Shown here: positions 60,138 through 64,000 of the stretch, one piece after another
How positions within the stretch are numbered: position 1 is the first letter of the stretch
Layout: each line of letters starts with the position of its first letter
Assembly (NCBI GenBank): GCA_037954325.1
Contig: JBBMNZ010000003.1
Span: forward strand, 20,949,392 to 21,013,391
DNA length: 64,000 bases
DNA from: Fistularia commersonii
Lineage: Eukaryota > Chordata > Actinopteri > Syngnathiformes > Fistulariidae
Reading direction: 5' to 3'
The notes under the pieces: model-generated
What the model saw: the letters and a program-made list of their open reading frames with translations, nothing else
Told to the model about the DNA's origin: nothing
The model's database searches: none
Program-made: the position numbers and the translations under genes

Positions 60138-60690
60138 CAGGGGTGCTCAATACGTCGATCGCGATCTACCAGTCGATCGCAAGGGTAATACCGGTAGATC
60201 GTATTGCATTAAAAAAAATAGACGTCAGGCTATCGTCCATCCTGTCTCTCGATTGATATACAGGGCAGCCAGTCAGATGACTTCTGATTTTTTCTGACAC
60301 TGAGGTCATTGCGGGTGCACAAACAACGGCGCAAAGTACAGCAAAAAGTTACCACCAAATTTTAGCCCTCGTTTTTTTCTCTTAAACTTAAGAAAGGGTA
60401 TAAAATAAGAGGGGGAGCCAGACTAAGTGAGAAGACAAAAACTTGTCATTTTCATATGCGTTCGCCTCATCTGCCGGTCAACTATCGCAATACCGAAGAA
60501 GGGTCATGTGGAACGGCTTTTTTGGACCGTTGGTGGAAAGTACAACACGGACATCCGGCCGAAAAGCGAGCTGAGAAAGAGAACGGTGAAGGAACTGAAA
60601 TCCCGGGTCACTTTTCACGCAACGTACTTCAAAAGCAGAAACCGCGACCGAAGCATCGTTCCGGGTGAGTCACGTCATTGATAATAAGGC
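60138..60690 (+). mobile_element. hAT element remnant, BED-finger type
   Basis: The left end 'caggggtgctcaatacgtcg' followed by 'atcgcgatctaccagtcgat' is a known fish hAT terminus. The right end was not found. The transposase start at about 60430-60605 is decayed. Confidence 0.65.
60430..60605 (+). pseudogene. hAT transposase zinc-finger remnant
   Basis: The frame gives STIAIPKKGHVERLFWTV and then KYNTDIRPKSELRKRTV. Intact relatives read A-T-I-A-L-P-K-K-G-N-V-E-R-H-F-x-T-V-H, with two zinc-binding His. Here the first His is Leu and the second Gly, and the upstream Cys pair is not in frame, so the finger is destroyed. Confidence 0.6.
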
Positions 60691-60694
60691 CGGC

Positions 60695-61516
60695 TGGAAG
60701 CAGCTACTGTCCGGACAATGATTCAATTCAGTGCAAGTCATCAGAGTGAACTTGGGTCATGACAAAAATGTACATTATTTTGTGTCGAGCAATATTGGCT
60801 CATGCGGTTATGCGAGGTACATCAACATACATTGTATGCATAAAGAATGTTTTGCATTTTTGTTGTGGGTAGATTATTTTGACTTGGTCATTTTATAAGT
60901 ATGCTGAAAAAGTGTGAGCCCCCTTGGTGTAAATGGTAGTAATGTCAAAAATTGAAGGGGAAACAAAAGGACTAATGCTAGTCTACACAGATTTTCTAGG
61001 GACAGGCGGGGAAGAAAGGAATGGGAAATTGCTTGTAGACTCACACAACTTCCTAAGGATCCACTGACTTCTCGCCGCTTCTCGACGAATTGATTTACGA
61101 ATCGCGTTCAGCGAGGTAAGCTGCTGAAAGAGCTAACAGCGCCGCTAGTTTTAAACGGACACCACAGCCAAACACTGTGATTTCTTTCACAACCGTACAA
61201 AAAGGGGAAACGAGTGTAGCCCGCTCAAAGAAACACCATAGGACATCCTTCGAGGATGTCAACAAGCCGCTACAGCAGAAGTAGCATCTGATGACGAAAA
61301 GACCGGCGAAGCTGACTCCTAGCCAACATGGCGGCCTCTGTGGCAGACCTGTTTGCTCACCGTAGCATGCTGGCTATTATCAATACATGTCTAAATGCAC
61401 TGTGGGAAGCAAAGTAAAAATTTCTTTGTACAGAGAAACAGATTTTCACACGATACACATGATTGTAAACACCTTGAATCTTGAGTCACCTGGTCAGTCA
61501 ACACAGCAGCTGCTAA
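60695..61516. other. Non-coding stretch, no gene recognised
   Basis: Unassigned sequence between two hAT elements. No exon or RNA gene seen. Confidence 0.4.
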
Positions 61517-61524
61517 GTCTACAG

Positions 61525-62008
61525 CAGGGGTTGGGCAAACTACGGCCCGCGGGCCGCATCCGGCCCATTGGTCTTTTTAATCCGGCCCGCCAAATATTGG
61601 TACAGAATTCAAACTTGATGTGAATGATTGGATCAATGAATGTGGGAGCTCAAACAGGAGATAATTTGATTTTTAGAGCTACTTGAGAACACTTGAGACA
61701 TTTCCTGAGCTGAATGGGTCATATTGGCTTTGAGATTTAGCCTTTACTGTGGACATACTGGCACACATGAATGAGCTGGACCTGAAGCGACAAGGGAAAA
61801 ACCGATTCGTGCATGAAACGCAAGCGAACATCAGAGCCTTCAAAACCAAGCTGGTTTTATTTTCAAAGCAGATGTCAGACGAGTCTGATATGTGCTGTTA
61901 ACAAATGCTTTTTTTTTTTAAATGTAGCGTATCTTGTGCTGACCTAGCCCATCTGTCAAATTTTAAAAGTCAATGCGGCCTCTGAGCCTAAAAGTTTACC
62001 CACCCCAG
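61525..62008 (+). mobile_element. Non-autonomous hAT element with perfect 8-bp target duplication
   Basis: Left end 'caggggttgggcaaactacg', right end the complement of 'ctggggtgggtaaactttta'. An identical 8-bp repeat GTCTACAG flanks it (61517-61524 and 62009-62016). The inside keeps a transposase piece reading MNELDLKRQGKNRF and then ANIRAFKTKLVLF (around 61770-61865), which belongs to the middle of a ZBED5/GTF2IRD2-like hAT transposase. The rest of the gene is deleted. Confidence 0.85.
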
Positions 62009-62016
62009 GTCTACAG

Positions 62017-63835
62017 TGACCAGCCAATGACAAAATGTGGAGATGCTCGCTCTTTCTTTGTTAGCATAGCATCGCAGTTGCTGCACACATACCCGCAACT
62101 TTTCCCGACTCTTACCTATTCGTGCATTTTGAAGTTAATTTTGACCCCTGTGCTGGTTGCACAGATGATACAGTTTTTGCAAAGAACGAGACAGAGCCCA
62201 GGTCGTAAACGGCAACGGACGCATTTTTTTTTTACCCTTTTAAACAGACTAAGATACCTTGTGAGACCTTGTCATTTTTATGTAGCTTCTACAAATATTG
62301 ATCAAATAGGACATTAATGTCTCAGTAACTTGGGGTCCTTTTAAAACTAAATTGTCGAAGCGTCTGCCGATAAGCGGGGGATCACGGTATCGTATTTTCC
62401 TCTCCGTTGCGGTCGTCCAAGCAAAACATGAGATCGGAGGGAAGAAAAGGGGGCCTATGTAGGTCAGGGGACAGATCGCCCACAAAACACAAGTACAAAG
62501 TATCTTTTGATGTGGTGGGAAGTCTTGAGAGAGGCACAGCATAGACTTTTACTTCTCAAATCTACGCTTTGAAGGAGCCGCGGAGTGCACTACGCGCACG
62601 GCTGCCTGGTAACGGCAGAGCGGCGGGAAAAAAAAAAAAAGAAAACAACATGACAGGATTTGTAAGCTGAAACAACCACCCTTGTCATACATGTGTTTTT
62701 TTTTTCTGCTCTTCTTCTGATTTCTTTGTTTCGTTTTAACGCTTATCAAGAAGTGGACAGCTAGAACCCAAGCGCACAATTCTAAACAATATACAATACA
62801 ATACTAAAATACCAGTTAAGTCATTTTAAATGTAACAGTTAGCAGCGTCGGGTTAACTCAATCAATCACAAAAGCGGGAATAGCTTGAACCCAAACTATT
62901 ATTGTGTGTCCAATATCATCTGTAATTGTCATATTAAACAACACCTCCTAAATTGTTATCTTTTTGTTTCTTTTTCAGTCATAGAAATCTTGAATACAAA
63001 TTATGAACTTGACAACTTTCCCCGATGTTCACACACATCTGAATATTTACCAATTCGGGATTGTTGGAGGTGGAATAGTTTCACCATAAACAAGCGCTGT
63101 TGTTTATTCAACGTTATCCATCCATCAAGATGGCCAAGTGGCCGCTACGGCCGCATCCGGTGTGTTGAATAGCGCAGCCTGATAGCGCATCTTTTAACCG
63201 AGTAAATATCTATATAATTCAAATGCGTAACTCTAAAAGTATAAACCAAAATGTTTGTAGTAATCCATCAGAGCGACCCAAGATTTAATACAACTGTCTT
63301 CCCAGACCGAGCGTTGCTCCTTCTAATTAAGTCTGGTTTACGGAAAAAGAAATGAGAAAAAAATATAAACCTCTCCCACAGCTTTCCATAATACCGTCAG
63401 TTTATTTCTCCTGGTTTTAGAATCAAACAATATATCGCTCAATCTTTACGATCTTTTTTTTTTTTTTCCGAGTCCCATGCCAGCCTGCTGACAGGTTGAG
63501 AATCTCAATGTCTGACAGCACCAAGGAAGTGTGTACGTGCATGTGTGTGTGTGTGTGTTAAGTCTCACTCCTAGATGTGTTTTGGAGTGTGTGTGTGTGT
63601 GTGTGTGTCTGCGTTCCAGGGTGAATAGAATGAAGTTAAGGTTTCAAGTGCCACCAAAGAAAAGCCTTATGTAATCTTAAGACTACTGTTTAGGGGAGAG
63701 AAAAAGAAAAGCTGGTGACACATTTTTCGCCACGTAAGAAAGGAACGATGACATGCGGCAAATTGCGAAGCTGAGAATCAACAGTCTAGCATTTTAGCAT
63801 TAAAATATTATAAGACGATGTTCATCATGAATTAT
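62017..63835. other. Non-coding stretch, no gene recognised
   Basis: Unassigned sequence with T runs at 62698-62706 and 63453-63467 and (TG)n at 63543-63559 and 63589-63608. The patch 63000-63180 is non-repetitive and includes 'aaacaagcgctgttgtttat', an inverted pair of forkhead-like cores. No exon was supported. Confidence 0.4.
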
Positions 63836-63839
63836 GATG

Positions 63840-64000
63840 TGGAGGCACAGCGGCGCAGCTGTAAGGAATCCACGGCAAGAAGGTTCCTGGTTCCTATCTG
63901 TAAGGGGATGATCTGTAAAAACGCAGGAAAATTGTCGAGATGTGTAAATGAGAGAGTGAATGGTTGTATGTTATATAATTTTTTTTTCTTTATGATGCTT
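63840..64000 (+). repeat. Dispersed teleost repeat, 5' part, cut by the window end
   Basis: Starts 'ggaggcacagcggcgcagct' and continues 'caagaaggttcctggttcc', then reaches 'gtaaatgagagagtgaatgg' and 'ttgtatg'. It is the same family as 48362-48640, with an internal deletion. Confidence 0.65.

Noticed and set aside
1..64000. LTR retrotransposon or endogenous retrovirus
   Set aside because: No paired long terminal repeats, primer-binding site or gag/pol-like motifs were seen; all reverse-transcriptase traces are of non-LTR type.

Overview
The window looks like nuclear DNA of a ray-finned (teleost) fish. It carries teleost-type interspersed repeats (a fish tRNA-derived SINE, RTE-like and L2/Rex-like LINE pieces, Tc1, hAT and pogo/Tigger DNA transposons), many microsatellites and A/T homopolymers, eukaryotic splice signals and one recognisable vertebrate gene exon. 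Nothing bacterial, organellar or viral was recognised, and there is no CRISPR array or rRNA gene. The window is gene-poor: most of it is intronic or intergenic sequence with decayed mobile elements.

Layout. 1-23 kb is AT-rich non-coding DNA with a SINE (3.7 kb), a damaged LINE (14.2-15.0 kb), the 3' end of an RTE-like LINE (17.6-18.0 kb), a Tigger-like remnant (18.1-18.8 kb) and a cluster of hAT-like repeats plus a minisatellite (20.6-22.1 kb). 22.7-25.8 kb is CpG-rich and holds, on the minus strand, the first coding exon of a tetraspanin of the TSPAN4/TSPAN9 type (ATG at 23345, splice donor at 23282-23277). No other tetraspanin exon was seen to the left, so intron 1 probably fills the left third of the window and the promoter lies in the CpG-rich stretch. 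26.2-29.3 kb is a degenerate minisatellite broken by a MITE, a nearly full-length Tc1 element and a further repeat. 29-64 kb is mostly unassigned DNA with dispersed elements: pogo-like (35.5), hAT (39.2, 41.5, 42.2, 60.1, 61.5), palindromic MITE (48.0), Tigger-like (43.7, 48.7), RTE-like LINE (40.6, 50.6) and a LINE with a twin-priming inversion (57.1-57.8).

A possible terminal coding exon on the plus strand (35242-35407) has a good splice acceptor and an open frame, but I cannot name the protein. A pair of RFX/X-box-like palindromes at 56.14 and 56.36 kb is the best candidate regulatory element.

I found no convincing new biological system. The most informative points are the two candidate host exons, three hAT insertions whose 8-bp target duplications all have a central TA, a two-copy repeat joining a Tc1 transposase tail to a hAT-like end, a 32-bp near-perfect hairpin inside a LINE, and the minisatellite that has been hit repeatedly by transposons. 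Family names are from recognition by eye only.
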